From Halomonas sp. 7T (GTDB taxonomy: Bacteria; Pseudomonadota; Gammaproteobacteria; Pseudomonadales; Halomonadaceae): a stretch of 64,000 nt of DNA. The notes under the pieces were generated by a model that saw only the letters and a program-made list of their open reading frames with translations, made no database searches and had not been told where the DNA came from. Where the stretch lies: the NCBI RefSeq assembly GCF_025643255.1, contig NZ_CP087112.1, forward strand, positions 3,534,001 through 3,598,000. Direction: 5' to 3'. The position numbers and the translations under genes were made by a program. Position 1 is the stretch's first letter; each line of letters opens with the position of its first letter. This document shows, piece after piece, positions 54,711 to 62,864 of the stretch.

Positions 54711-55970
54711 GTGACTGATCAACAGTACTGTGCGCTCAGTGTTGAGACACTTTCCCAGCGGCTAGGTGGCGTGGATGACGTCGCGAGCCGGGTAGGGGGC
54801 AATTCGTCAACCTGGCGAGTTCGCGAAGTGGGCGATGGCAACCTGAACCTTGTGTTTATCGTTTCAGGCAGTACCGGCAGTGTAGTAGTGAAGCAGGCGC
54901 TGCCTTATGTGCGCATGGTGGGCGAAAGCTGGCCGCTGCCGCTTTACCGTGCCCACTTTGAATATTATGCCTTAGTGCGTCAGGCCCAGCGTGCGCCGGG
55001 TATTGCGCCTGAGGTGCTTTATTTCGACAAACCCCAAGCGCTGATCGTCATGGAGTACCTCTATCCGCACACGATTCTGCGCCGCAAGCTGATCAACGGT
55101 GAGCGTGTTACTCAGCTTGGTGAAACCATCGGTGAATTCTGCGCGCGCATGGCGTTTCGTGGCTCGGAACTATCACTGAGCAGTCCTGAGAAGAAGCAGG
55201 ATGTGGGGCTGTTTTCAGGCAATGTCGCCATTCCTGCCATCACCGAATCATTGGTGTTTACCGACCCCTATTACGGCGCTGAAATGAACCACCATACGCC
55301 GGAGCTTTCGCCGGTAGTGGATGAGCTACGCCGTAATGCGCGGTTAAAAGCCAAGGTTCAGCGGCTGTTGATGAAGTTCACTGCTAACACCGAAACCATG
55401 CTCCACGGTGATCTTCACTCCGGCTCCATTATGGCCACGGATACTGACGTACGGGTCATTGATCCTGAGTTCTCTCAGTACGGGCCGATGGCGTTTGACC
55501 TGGGCATGGCGGTGGCTAACTTCCTAATGGCTTATTTCAGCCAACCGGCTCATCGCCCGGAAGATGAGTGTGAGGCGTATCAGGAATGGATTCTTGAGGT
55601 GATTGAGGCGTGCTTTACCCGCTTTGACGCCGAATTCCGCCATCTATGGCAAACCGAGCGCACCGGTATTCTGTTTCCCAAATCGCTATTTGAAGAGCAG
55701 GGCAATAGCGCCGACGACGCCTGCGATGCGCTGCTGGAGGAGATCCGTCTGGACGCACTGGCCTACTGCGGGATTGAAATGCACCGTCGCGTACTGTCGC
55801 TGGCTCATAACGCCGACTTTGAAGAGATTAAAGACACCGCGCTGCGCGCTAAGCTTGAAGCACGCAATGTGCTAATGGGCCAAGCGCTGATTCTAGAGCC
55901 GGAAGCCTACAGCGATCTTAGCGCGCTGGCAGAGCTAGCCCGGGCGTATAACCAGCAAGAGGTGCTGTAA
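54711..55970 (+). CDS. mtnK: S-methyl-5-thioribose kinase
   Basis: A 419-residue cytosolic kinase that phosphorylates methylthioribose to its 1-phosphate, feeding the methionine salvage pathway. Protein-kinase-like motifs are visible: LNLVFIVSGSTGSVVVKQAL (nucleotide and Lys), the catalytic loop LHGDLHSGSIM and the metal Asp in VIDPEFSQYGPMAFDLG. Start is GTG at 54711 or TTG at 54708; AGGA suits either. The partner enzymes mtnD, mtnC, mtnB and mtnA follow. A strong terminator ends it. Confidence 0.94.
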   Translation: MTDQQYCALSVETLSQRLGGVDDVASRVGGNSSTWRVREVGDGNLNLVFIVSGSTGSVVVKQALPYVRMVGESWPLPLYRAHFEYYALVRQAQRAPGIAPEVLYFDKPQALIVMEYLYPHTILRRKLINGERVTQLGETIGEFCARMAFRGSELSLSSPEKKQDVGLFSGNVAIPAITESLVFTDPYYGAEMNHHTPELSPVVDELRRNARLKAKVQRLLMKFTANTETMLHGDLHSGSIMATDTDVRVIDPEFSQYGPMAFDLGMAVANFLMAYFSQPAHRPEDECEAYQEWILEVIEACFTRFDAEFRHLWQTERTGILFPKSLFEEQGNSADDACDALLEEIRLDALAYCGIEMHRRVLSLAHNADFEEIKDTALRAKLEARNVLMGQALILEPEAYSDLSALAELARAYNQQEVL

Positions 55971-55986
55971 CAACAAATCATTTAAT

Positions 55987-56022
55987 CGCAGCTTTAGCGG
56001 TCTCGCGCTAAAGCTGCGTTTT
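55987..56022. terminator. terminator after mtnK, possibly bidirectional
   Basis: A perfect 13-bp stem (55987-55999 with 56006-56018, CGCAGCTTTAGCG arm) with a six-base loop is followed by TTTT. It lies between the convergent mtnK and mtnD stop codons. Confidence 0.9.
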
Positions 56023-56034
56023 ACGATTCACCAT

Positions 56035-56583
56035 TCACAGTTGGTCAATACGATCAAACTTCCCGGCGATATCGCTCTCTGTCCAGTGCGGTACCCAGCC
56101 TTCCACGTTATCGAAGAAGCGTAGCGCGGTGAATTCCGGCGCTGGGCCCATATCGAACCAGTGGGGCGTATTGGCAGGCACGCTAATCAGGTCATTGCGA
56201 GAGCACAGCACCTGATACACTTTGTCTTCAATATGTAAGCAGAACAGCCCCTGGCCTTTGACGAAAAAGCGCACTTCATCTTCGTGATGGCGATGCTCAT
56301 TTAAGAACTTCTGACGCATGGCGTCTTTGTCGGGGTGTGAGGGCACCATATGCAGCACATCGACGGTTTGATAGCCGCCCAGGGCTTTCACCCGGTCAAT
56401 ATCTTCTTGGTAGAGTGCCAAAATATCTTCCTGGGTGGCGTCAGCGGCGATCTCTCCTGGCGTGGCCCAGCGCTCAAACAGCACGCCCACCTTGTTTAGC
56501 TCGGCGGTAATCTGCTCGCCGTCAGCGGTGTCCACTAGAGCATCGTTAGGGTTCTGATCGGCAAATACTTTCAGTTGCGACAT
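56035..56583 (-). CDS. mtnD: acireductone dioxygenase
   Basis: A 182-residue cupin enzyme that splits the acireductone of methionine salvage to the keto-acid precursor of methionine plus formate (with iron). Metal ligands are seen in the EHRHHEDEVRFFVKG motif and PHWFDMGP. The ATG at 56583 has AAGGAG eight bases upstream; a TTG just before is not needed. It is the last gene of the minus-strand mtnB-mtnC-mtnD operon, 33 bases after mtnC. Confidence 0.95.
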   Translation of the reverse strand: MSQLKVFADQNPNDALVDTADGEQITAELNKVGVLFERWATPGEIAADATQEDILALYQEDIDRVKALGGYQTVDVLHMVPSHPDKDAMRQKFLNEHRHHEDEVRFFVKGQGLFCLHIEDKVYQVLCSRNDLISVPANTPHWFDMGPAPEFTALRFFDNVEGWVPHWTESDIAGKFDRIDQL

Positions 56584-56619
56584 CAAAAAATCTCCTTAAA
56601 AGTGACGGGCCGTATAAGG

Positions 56620-57306
56620 CTACAGGGCAATCTCATCAAAGCGGGTGACGCAGGCGTGAACATTGCCCGCCTGGGTGCCTTCGCGCACCAACTGCAGCGT
56701 CTGCATGCCCGCCTGCTTGGCGGAGTCTAGTTCTTCAACCACATCTGATAAGAACAGTACTGCCTCCGCCGGTAGGTCAAGCTCAGCCACAATGCGCTGA
56801 TAGGCGGCAACGTCACGTTTATGTCCGATATGAGTATCAAAGTAGCCGCTGAATAGGGGGGTCAAATCGCCCTCGTCGCTATAGCCAAACAGCAGTTTTT
56901 GCGCTTGCACCGAGCCTGACGAGTAGATGTATAGCGCTTTGCCTGACGCTTTCCAGTGACGCAGGGTGGGGGCCACGTCGCTATACACGTGGCCTGTAAA
57001 GTCGCCGCGCTGATAACCATCCGCCCACACCATGCCCTGCAAGGCTTTTAGCGGCGTGACTTTTTGGTCGGTCTCGATCCAGTGCAGTAGCTGGGCAATG
57101 ACGGCGTCCAGTGAGGCATCAGGCTCGCCCATTTCACGGCGCACGGCATCGACCTGCTCGGCAACGGCTGGCGCCTCTGCGCTAGCGCGTAGAAAGTCGG
57201 GCAACTTGGCGTGGGCGTAGGGAAACAGCACCTTATGCACGAAACTGATATCCGTGGTGGTGCCTTCAATATCGGTCACAATCGCGCGTACAGCTGGGTT
57301 ACTCAT
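56620..57306 (-). CDS. mtnC: bifunctional enolase-phosphatase
   Basis: A 228-residue HAD-family enzyme that enolises and dephosphorylates diketo-methylthiopentyl phosphate. The HAD catalytic motif reads VTDIEGTTTDISFVHKVLFP near the N-terminus, with YIYSSGSVQAQKLLFG as motif II and VLFLSDVVEELDSAKQAGMQ for the metal-binding Asp. Length is typical. Spacing to mtnB is 34 bases and to mtnD 36; the ribosome site is weak. Part of methionine salvage. Confidence 0.95.
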   Translation of the reverse strand: MSNPAVRAIVTDIEGTTTDISFVHKVLFPYAHAKLPDFLRASAEAPAVAEQVDAVRREMGEPDASLDAVIAQLLHWIETDQKVTPLKALQGMVWADGYQRGDFTGHVYSDVAPTLRHWKASGKALYIYSSGSVQAQKLLFGYSDEGDLTPLFSGYFDTHIGHKRDVAAYQRIVAELDLPAEAVLFLSDVVEELDSAKQAGMQTLQLVREGTQAGNVHACVTRFDEIAL

Positions 57307-57340
57307 TTAAGACTGCTCATTCAAGACACCTCATTTAGGA

Positions 57341-57955
57341 TCACCGATTCTCTTCGAGAACACAGGCGAGTAAAAACTCGATGGCTTCCAAGTGGCGGCG
57401 ACAGCTGGCGATACTATCGCCCACGGCGTAAATGCCGTGCCCTGCCACTAAAAAGCCCCAGGGCATGGGCCAGCCGCTGCGTACATGCTCGGCTAGTTCT
57501 TCCATATCCTGGGAGTTGGGCACCACCGGTAACGTAATGGTAGCGTCGTGGGTGACATTGCCCGCTAGCGCCTTTTGCATCTCAAAACCGCTTAGCTTTA
57601 TGCCCTGGGGGAAGCGACGTGAGAGCACCGTGCTGGCCACGGTGTGAGTGTGCAGCACGCAGTGAATGGTCGGGTCTAGCCGATACAGCGCGGCATGTAG
57701 ATCGCTTTCTGCGCTCGGCTTGCCGTTGCCTTCAAGCATCTTGCCATCCAGGTTGCAGAGCAACAGATCATCGGCTTGAATGCGGGTTTTATCCCGGCCA
57801 GAGGCAGTCACCCAATAGCCCGTTTCAGTCCGGGCGGAAAAATTGCCGCCGGTGGCGGGCGTCCAGCCCTGCTGCGCCGCCCATGAAATGGCATCCAGCA
57901 GTTCATTTTGTAGCGTCATCATAGGATCAGTGTCGCCTCTTCTAGTGGTCGCCAT
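57341..57955 (-). CDS. mtnB: methylthioribulose-1-phosphate dehydratase
   Basis: A 204-residue class-II-aldolase-like zinc enzyme that dehydrates methylthioribulose 1-phosphate. Zinc ligands are in CVLHTHTVAST and in PWGFLVAGHGIYAVGD; the TPATGGNFSARTE and SGRDKTRIQADDLL blocks are typical. The start may be 57955 or an ATG 12 codons in (57919), since neither has a strong ribosome site. It heads the mtnBCD operon, divergent from mtnA; the roughly 80 bases between must hold both promoters. Confidence 0.94.
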   Translation of the reverse strand: MATTRRGDTDPMMTLQNELLDAISWAAQQGWTPATGGNFSARTETGYWVTASGRDKTRIQADDLLLCNLDGKMLEGNGKPSAESDLHAALYRLDPTIHCVLHTHTVASTVLSRRFPQGIKLSGFEMQKALAGNVTHDATITLPVVPNSQDMEELAEHVRSGWPMPWGFLVAGHGIYAVGDSIASCRRHLEAIEFLLACVLEENR

Positions 57956-58034
57956 TCTATATGATAAGCTTCGCGCCTGATAAGCCGTGCTGTTGTTCTG
58001 CTAGTCAAGTTCAAGTGCTCAAGGAGTTCATCGA

Positions 58035-59054
58035 ATGCCTCAACTTCAATCACGCAGTTTGCGGGTTAATGCCGACCACCTTGAGTATTTGGATCAAACC
58101 CAACTGCCCCAAGTAGAACAGTGGGTGCGCTGTGGCTCGCCTGAAGCGTGGCAGGGCGCGGTTAAAAATCTCGCTATTCGCGGCGCGCCGCTGATTGGCT
58201 TGAGCGCAGCCTTTGTGCTGGCGCAGTATGCCGCGCGCCATCCAGGCGGTGATTGGCAGTTGGTAAGCGACCGCTTACGCGCCACTCGCCCCACGGCAGT
58301 TAACTTAATGTACTGCTTAGATGCCATGGAAGCCTGCTTTGAGCGCGGCGCCAATGCCCTGACCGAGCGTGCCGCCGCGCTGTTTGCCGAAGACCGGGCG
58401 CTATGCCAGCGTATGGCCGAGCGGGGCGCTGATCTTTTACAGCCGGGCGAGCGGGTGCTGACTCACTGCAACACCGGGGCGCTGGCCACCGCAGGGGTGG
58501 GTACCGCGATTGGCGCGCTTGCAGTCGCCAAACAGCGCGGCGTTGAGCTGCAGGTGTATGTGGATGAAACACGCCCATTGCTGCAGGGTGGCCGTTTAAC
58601 CGCCTGGGAAATGGCGGATTTGGGGATTCCCTATCAGCTGATTGCTGACAGCATGGCCGCCAGCCTAATGGCGGCGGGCAAAGTAGATAAAGTGATGGTG
58701 GGCGCTGACCGCATCTGTGCCAACGGCGACTTTGCCAACAAAGTGGGCACTTACATGCTGGCGGTGATCGCTCACTATCATCAGGTGCCGTTCTATGTGG
58801 TGGCCCCCTACACCACGGTAGACCCCGCCTGCGCCACCGGTGCAGATATTCCCATTGAACAGCGCGACGCTGCCGAAATACGTGGCGTTGCTGGCGCCTT
58901 TGGGGAAGTGGTGTGGGCGCCTGAAGATGCACCCGTATGGAACCCCGCCTTTGATGTGACGCCTGCGGAGCTTGTCACCGGTTGGGTGATGGACACAGGC
59001 GTGTTTGATGCGGCTGCTATCGCGCGTGGCGAGCATTGCCAGGGGCGGGATTAA
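58035..59054 (+). CDS. mtnA: methylthioribose-1-phosphate isomerase
   Basis: A 339-residue enzyme that converts methylthioribose 1-phosphate to the ribulose form, the step after MtnK. The eIF2B-like fold is clear: LAIRGAPLIGLSAAFVLAQY, THCNTGALATAGVGTAIG with the catalytic Cys, and VGADRICANGDFANKVGTY with the Asp. Length is normal. AAGGAG lies upstream of the ATG. The pathway is complete here from methylthioribose to the keto acid; the nucleosidase and the final aminotransferase are not in the window. Confidence 0.95.
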   Translation: MPQLQSRSLRVNADHLEYLDQTQLPQVEQWVRCGSPEAWQGAVKNLAIRGAPLIGLSAAFVLAQYAARHPGGDWQLVSDRLRATRPTAVNLMYCLDAMEACFERGANALTERAAALFAEDRALCQRMAERGADLLQPGERVLTHCNTGALATAGVGTAIGALAVAKQRGVELQVYVDETRPLLQGGRLTAWEMADLGIPYQLIADSMAASLMAAGKVDKVMVGADRICANGDFANKVGTYMLAVIAHYHQVPFYVVAPYTTVDPACATGADIPIEQRDAAEIRGVAGAFGEVVWAPEDAPVWNPAFDVTPAELVTGWVMDTGVFDAAAIARGEHCQGRD

Positions 59055-59197
59055 CCGTATCGGTAGACGCTAACCCAATGGCGTTAGCGCATATAGCCAA
59101 AATGACGCCCTTGCCTTGTTTTCGGCAGTACTGAAGGACGCAGCAAATCAGCGTGCTACACGGCGCTACCGCCCGTGGTCTTGCTGGTTTAGCTGCT

Positions 59198-61015
59198 TCA
59201 TTCGGTTTTCTGGTGCGCCAGAATAACGGCCAGAAAGCCTTCACCGTAATCCGCAAGTTTACGTGTGCCAATGCCCGAAATCGCGCCCAGTGCCTCCATG
59301 TTTTGGGGGTTCTGTTCGACCAGTTCAGCCAGGGTGGCGTCGTGGAAAATTACATAGGCGGGCACGCCCTGGGCCTCGGCCAGTTTCCGACGGTGCTGGC
59401 GCAGGGCTTCCCAAAGCTCGCCATGGGGCAGCGTGGCCGAGGCCCCTTTGCTGCCCCGCCGGGTGGCCTTGGCCTTGCTTGGTTTGCGCAGGGTAAGCGA
59501 GTGTTCGCCGCGCAGCACCGGCTTGGCGTTGGCCGTGAGCTTAATGCCGCCGTGGCCCTCCATGTCCACACTTAAATAGCCGCTGGCAATCAGTTGGCGA
59601 AAGAGCGCTTTCCACTCGTTAGCCGAGAGTTCTTTGCCAATACCGAAGGTGCTGAGGCGGTCGTGGCCAAAACGGGTGATCCGCTCGTTATGTTTACCTA
59701 GTAGTACATCCACCAGATAGGTCACGCCGAAGCGCTGCTCGGTGCGGTAGACGCACGACAGCGCCTTCTGCGCCGCCACGGTGGCCTCCCAGGTCTCGGG
59801 CGGGGTCAGGCAGTTATCGCAATTGCCGCAGGGCGAATTCAGATGATCGCCAAAGTAATGAAGCAGCGCCTGGCGGCGGCAGCTGATGATTTCGCAAAGC
59901 CCCAGCATGGCGTCGAGTTTCTGCTGCTCAATGCGCTTTTGCTGGTCGGCAGCGCTGGAGTCCTGCTGCATCTGACGCAGCGTGATCACGTCCTGAAGCC
60001 CGTAGGCCATCCAGGCATCGGCGGGCAGTCCATCGCGCCCGGCGCGGCCGGTTTCCTGGTAGTAGGCTTCAATGCTCTTGGGCAGGTTAAGGTGGGCGAC
60101 AAAGCGCACGTCCGGTTTGTCGATGCCCATGCCAAAGGCGATGGTGGCCACCACGACCACACCATCTTCACGCAGAAAACGGGTCTGGTGGTGCTGGCGC
60201 TGCTCGGGGGGCAGCCCGGCGTGGTAGGGCAGCGCGGTTAGCCCCTGACGTTCCAGCCAGGCGGCGGTCTCCTCCACCTTGCGCCGGGAAAGGCAGTAGA
60301 CGATACCCGCCTCGCCGTCGTGGTGCTCGCGGATAAAGCGCAGCAGCTGTTCCTTGGCGTTACCCTGATTTTCGGCGATATGGTAGCGGATGTTGGGCCG
60401 GTCAAAGCCGCTGTTGTAAAGCGCCGCCTCCTGGAGCTGCAGATGCTCCATGATATCGCCTCGGGTGGGCACATCGGCGGTGGCGGTTAGGGCAATGCGC
60501 GGCACCTGGGGAAAGCGCTGATGCAGATGGGAGAGCTGGCGATACTCGGGGCGAAAATCGTGGCCCCACTGGGAAACACAGTGGGCTTCATCAATGGCGA
60601 ACAGCGCAATCTTGGTCTGCTCCAGCAACACCTGCATACGCGCCGTGGCCAGCCGTTCCGGCGCCACATATAAAAGATCCAGCTCGCCCGCTCGCAGGCG
60701 GTTTTCCACTTCGACCGCCTCATGGTAATCAAGACTGGAGTTAAGGTAGGCCGCCCTAACCCCGTTTTGCTGAAGTGCCGCCACCTGATCCTGCATCAGC
60801 GCGATCAGCGGCGATACCACAATCGCGGTGCCTTCGCGCAAGAGTGCCGGGATCTGATAGCACAGCGACTTGCCACCGCCGGTGGGCATCAGTACCAGCG
60901 CATCGCCCCCAGCCATTACATGCTCGATGATCGCCTGCTGGGGGCCGCGAAAGCTATCGTAGCCAAATACTTCCTGCAGTACCTTGAGGGCTGCTGGATG
61001 GGGGGCGCCGTGCAT
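59198..61015 (-). CDS. recQ: ATP-dependent DNA helicase RecQ
   Basis: A 605-residue 3'-5' helicase for DNA repair and replication-fork processing. Helicase motifs are visible: [18 protein letters not shown] (Walker A), [20 protein letters not shown] (DEAH), and [16 protein letters not shown] (motif VI). A zinc-binding region follows with [12 protein letters not shown] then CGNCDNC, then a winged helix and a C-terminal HRDC domain ([20 protein letters not shown]). The start at 61015 has AAGGAG nine bases upstream. It lies downstream of the ABC importer with about 60 bases between. Confidence 0.96.
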   Translation of the reverse strand: MHGAPHPAALKVLQEVFGYDSFRGPQQAIIEHVMAGGDALVLMPTGGGKSLCYQIPALLREGTAIVVSPLIALMQDQVAALQQNGVRAAYLNSSLDYHEAVEVENRLRAGELDLLYVAPERLATARMQVLLEQTKIALFAIDEAHCVSQWGHDFRPEYRQLSHLHQRFPQVPRIALTATADVPTRGDIMEHLQLQEAALYNSGFDRPNIRYHIAENQGNAKEQLLRFIREHHDGEAGIVYCLSRRKVEETAAWLERQGLTALPYHAGLPPEQRQHHQTRFLREDGVVVVATIAFGMGIDKPDVRFVAHLNLPKSIEAYYQETGRAGRDGLPADAWMAYGLQDVITLRQMQQDSSAADQQKRIEQQKLDAMLGLCEIISCRRQALLHYFGDHLNSPCGNCDNCLTPPETWEATVAAQKALSCVYRTEQRFGVTYLVDVLLGKHNERITRFGHDRLSTFGIGKELSANEWKALFRQLIASGYLSVDMEGHGGIKLTANAKPVLRGEHSLTLRKPSKAKATRRGSKGASATLPHGELWEALRQHRRKLAEAQGVPAYVIFHDATLAELVEQNPQNMEALGAISGIGTRKLADYGEGFLAVILAHQKTE

Positions 61016-61077
61016 CAATGCTCTCCTTGTCTCGTGCTTGAGGGAGAATTGTCGCACGAAAATTCAAGGGAGTTTGC

Positions 61078-61920
61078 CTAGCGAATCCCCGCTCTTAAAA
61101 ACGACTGCACGAACTGGCGTTGGAAGAGCAAAAAGGCAATTAGCAGCGGGGCGATGCTTAACAGCGTCGCAGCGCTAACGGTCGCCCAGTTAACGCCGGT
61201 TTCGGGCGCGGAAAATACCCCTAACCCTACCGTTAGCGGGCGGCTCTCTACCGAGTTGGTCACCACTAATGGCCAGATAAAGTTATTCCAGTGGTGGCTA
61301 ATCGAGGCCAGCCCGTAAGCAAGATAGGTAGGCTTGGCTAGCGGTACGTACACCTTCCACAAAATTTCCAGCCAGTTGCAGCCTTCGATACGCGCGGCGT
61401 CTTCCAGCTCCCTTGGAATGGTTTTAAACGTTTGGCGGAGCAGAAAAATACCCAGGGCGCTAGCCACATAAGGTAAGCCAATCCCGGTGATGGTGTTGAT
61501 CAGCCCCAGCTCACTAGCGATGCGGTAGTTCTCGACAATCAGCACTTCTGGGAACACAAAGAGCTGAATCAGCACCAGCATAAACAGAACGTTTTTGCCG
61601 GGAATTGGAAAGCGCGCAAAGGCAAACGCTGCCAGGGTACAGATCACAAACTGGCCAATCACCACCCCTGTTACCAGCGCAAAGGTGTTCAGGTAGTAGC
61701 GGGTAAAGGGCGCTTGAGACCAGGCGTTAGTGAAGTTCTCCAGCGTCAGCGGGGCAAAGAGCGCAAAGTTCACCATAAACTCGCTGGGGTGGAAGGCGGC
61801 CCAAAAGGCGTACAGCAGCGGAAAAATCCAAATAATCGCCAGTAGCCACGCGGCCACGGTTTCCAGCGCGGGAATTGAGAAGAAGCGGGAGCGGGGCGCA
61901 TAGGAAGTGGTCGTATTCAT
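61078..61920 (-). CDS. carbohydrate-type ABC importer permease (MalG/UgpE family)
   Basis: A 280-residue inner-membrane permease with six helices. The cytoplasmic loop that contacts the ATPase is seen as ELEDAARIEGCNWLEILWKV, the EAA motif. The N-terminus (LLAIIWIFPLLYAFWAAFHP) is typical of the second permease of carbohydrate importers. Its start overlaps the other permease's stop by four bases, so the two form a heterodimer. An ATP-binding subunit gene is not visible; it may lie elsewhere or be shared. Substrate is uncertain; glycerol-3-phosphate-like or other sugars are possible. Confidence 0.92.
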   Translation of the reverse strand: MNTTTSYAPRSRFFSIPALETVAAWLLAIIWIFPLLYAFWAAFHPSEFMVNFALFAPLTLENFTNAWSQAPFTRYYLNTFALVTGVVIGQFVICTLAAFAFARFPIPGKNVLFMLVLIQLFVFPEVLIVENYRIASELGLINTITGIGLPYVASALGIFLLRQTFKTIPRELEDAARIEGCNWLEILWKVYVPLAKPTYLAYGLASISHHWNNFIWPLVVTNSVESRPLTVGLGVFSAPETGVNWATVSAATLLSIAPLLIAFLLFQRQFVQSFLRAGIR

Positions 61921-62801
61921 TGATAGTGCGTCCTGCGATCTAAAATCGTGAACTTAAGCGTGGCCACTACCGCGAGCACTAGCAGAATCACCACCGTAAT
62001 GGTGGCTGCCGTGGTGCGGTCAAAGAACGAGAAGGCATTCTCGTAGACGTAGTAGAGCAGCAGGTTGGTGGCGTTGTTGGGCCCACCCTTGGTCAAGATA
62101 AATAGGTGATCCACGACCCGTACCGAGTTAATCAGCGCATTGATGAGCACAAACAGCGTGGTGGGCATGAGTAGTGGAAAGGTGACGCGCCAAAAGAAGC
62201 TCCAGCGGCTAGTGCCTTCTAAATCAGCCGCCTCTTTTAACTCGGGTGGCATACTCTGTAGCGCCGCCAAGTAGAAGATCATAAAAAAGCCGGCCTCCTT
62301 CCACACCGACATCACGATCACCGAACTTAATGCAAGGTTTGGATCGCCAAGCCAGTTCACCCCAGAAAAGCCCAGCATACCGAGCAGTTTATTGAATAGG
62401 CCAATTTGCGGCGCATAGAAAAACATCCAGATATTGGCGGCAGCGATCATGGGTAGAATCGTCGGCGTAAAGTAGGCCATGCGCACAAAGCCCCGACCGC
62501 GAAGCTTGCCATTGACGAATAGCGCCATACCCAAAGCCAGCGCGATAGACGTAGGAATCGTACCGACGGCGTAGATTAAGTTGTTACGCGCTACTTTCCA
62601 AAACGTCGGGTCATCGAACAACACCTGATAATTTTCAAGGCCTACGAATTCAGTGGGTGCACCGCGAAAGCCGGGTAAAAACAGACTGTTAATGACCGTC
62701 GTCACGGTCGGTAAATAAGCAAAAGTCGTCAGCAGTACTGCAGCGGGCAGTAGCAGAAGCGCGCCATAGAGCTGCATTTTGCGGTGGTTGGTGAATGACA
62801 T
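61917..62801 (-). CDS. carbohydrate-type ABC importer permease (MalF/UgpA family)
   Basis: A 294-residue six-helix permease. The EAA loop reads LKEAADLEGTSRWSFFWRVT; the YGALLLLPAAVLLTTFAYLP start is typical of UgpA-type subunits. The ATG at 62801 is chosen; a GTG at 62816 is an alternative and both lack strong ribosome sites. It is downstream of the binding-protein gene across a hairpin at 62826-62843, so its expression is probably lower. Confidence 0.92.
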   Translation of the reverse strand: MSFTNHRKMQLYGALLLLPAAVLLTTFAYLPTVTTVINSLFLPGFRGAPTEFVGLENYQVLFDDPTFWKVARNNLIYAVGTIPTSIALALGMALFVNGKLRGRGFVRMAYFTPTILPMIAAANIWMFFYAPQIGLFNKLLGMLGFSGVNWLGDPNLALSSVIVMSVWKEAGFFMIFYLAALQSMPPELKEAADLEGTSRWSFFWRVTFPLLMPTTLFVLINALINSVRVVDHLFILTKGGPNNATNLLLYYVYENAFSFFDRTTAATITVVILLVLAVVATLKFTILDRRTHYQ

Positions 62802-62825
62802 AGTGAAGTACCGCACGTTGGAAAA

Positions 62826-62843
62826 GCCGGGGCATGCCCCGGC
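62826..62843 (-). terminator. intercistronic hairpin between the binding-protein and permease genes
   Basis: A perfect 18-base palindrome (GCCGGGGCATGCCCCGGC) followed on the minus strand by TTTT. It is a likely attenuating terminator or mRNA stabiliser that raises binding-protein levels over permeases, as is common in ABC importer operons. Confidence 0.75.
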
Positions 62844-62864
62844 GAACAGTAAAATGGCTAACGA

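Noticed and set aside
58300..58932. 210-codon minus-strand open frame inside mtnA
   Set aside because: Pro/Arg/Cys-rich composition typical of antisense reading; mtnA is intact on the other strand.
59068..59089. Inverted repeat CGCTAAC / GTTAGCG after mtnA
   Set aside because: Seven-base stem with an eight-base loop and no T run; too weak to call a terminator with confidence.
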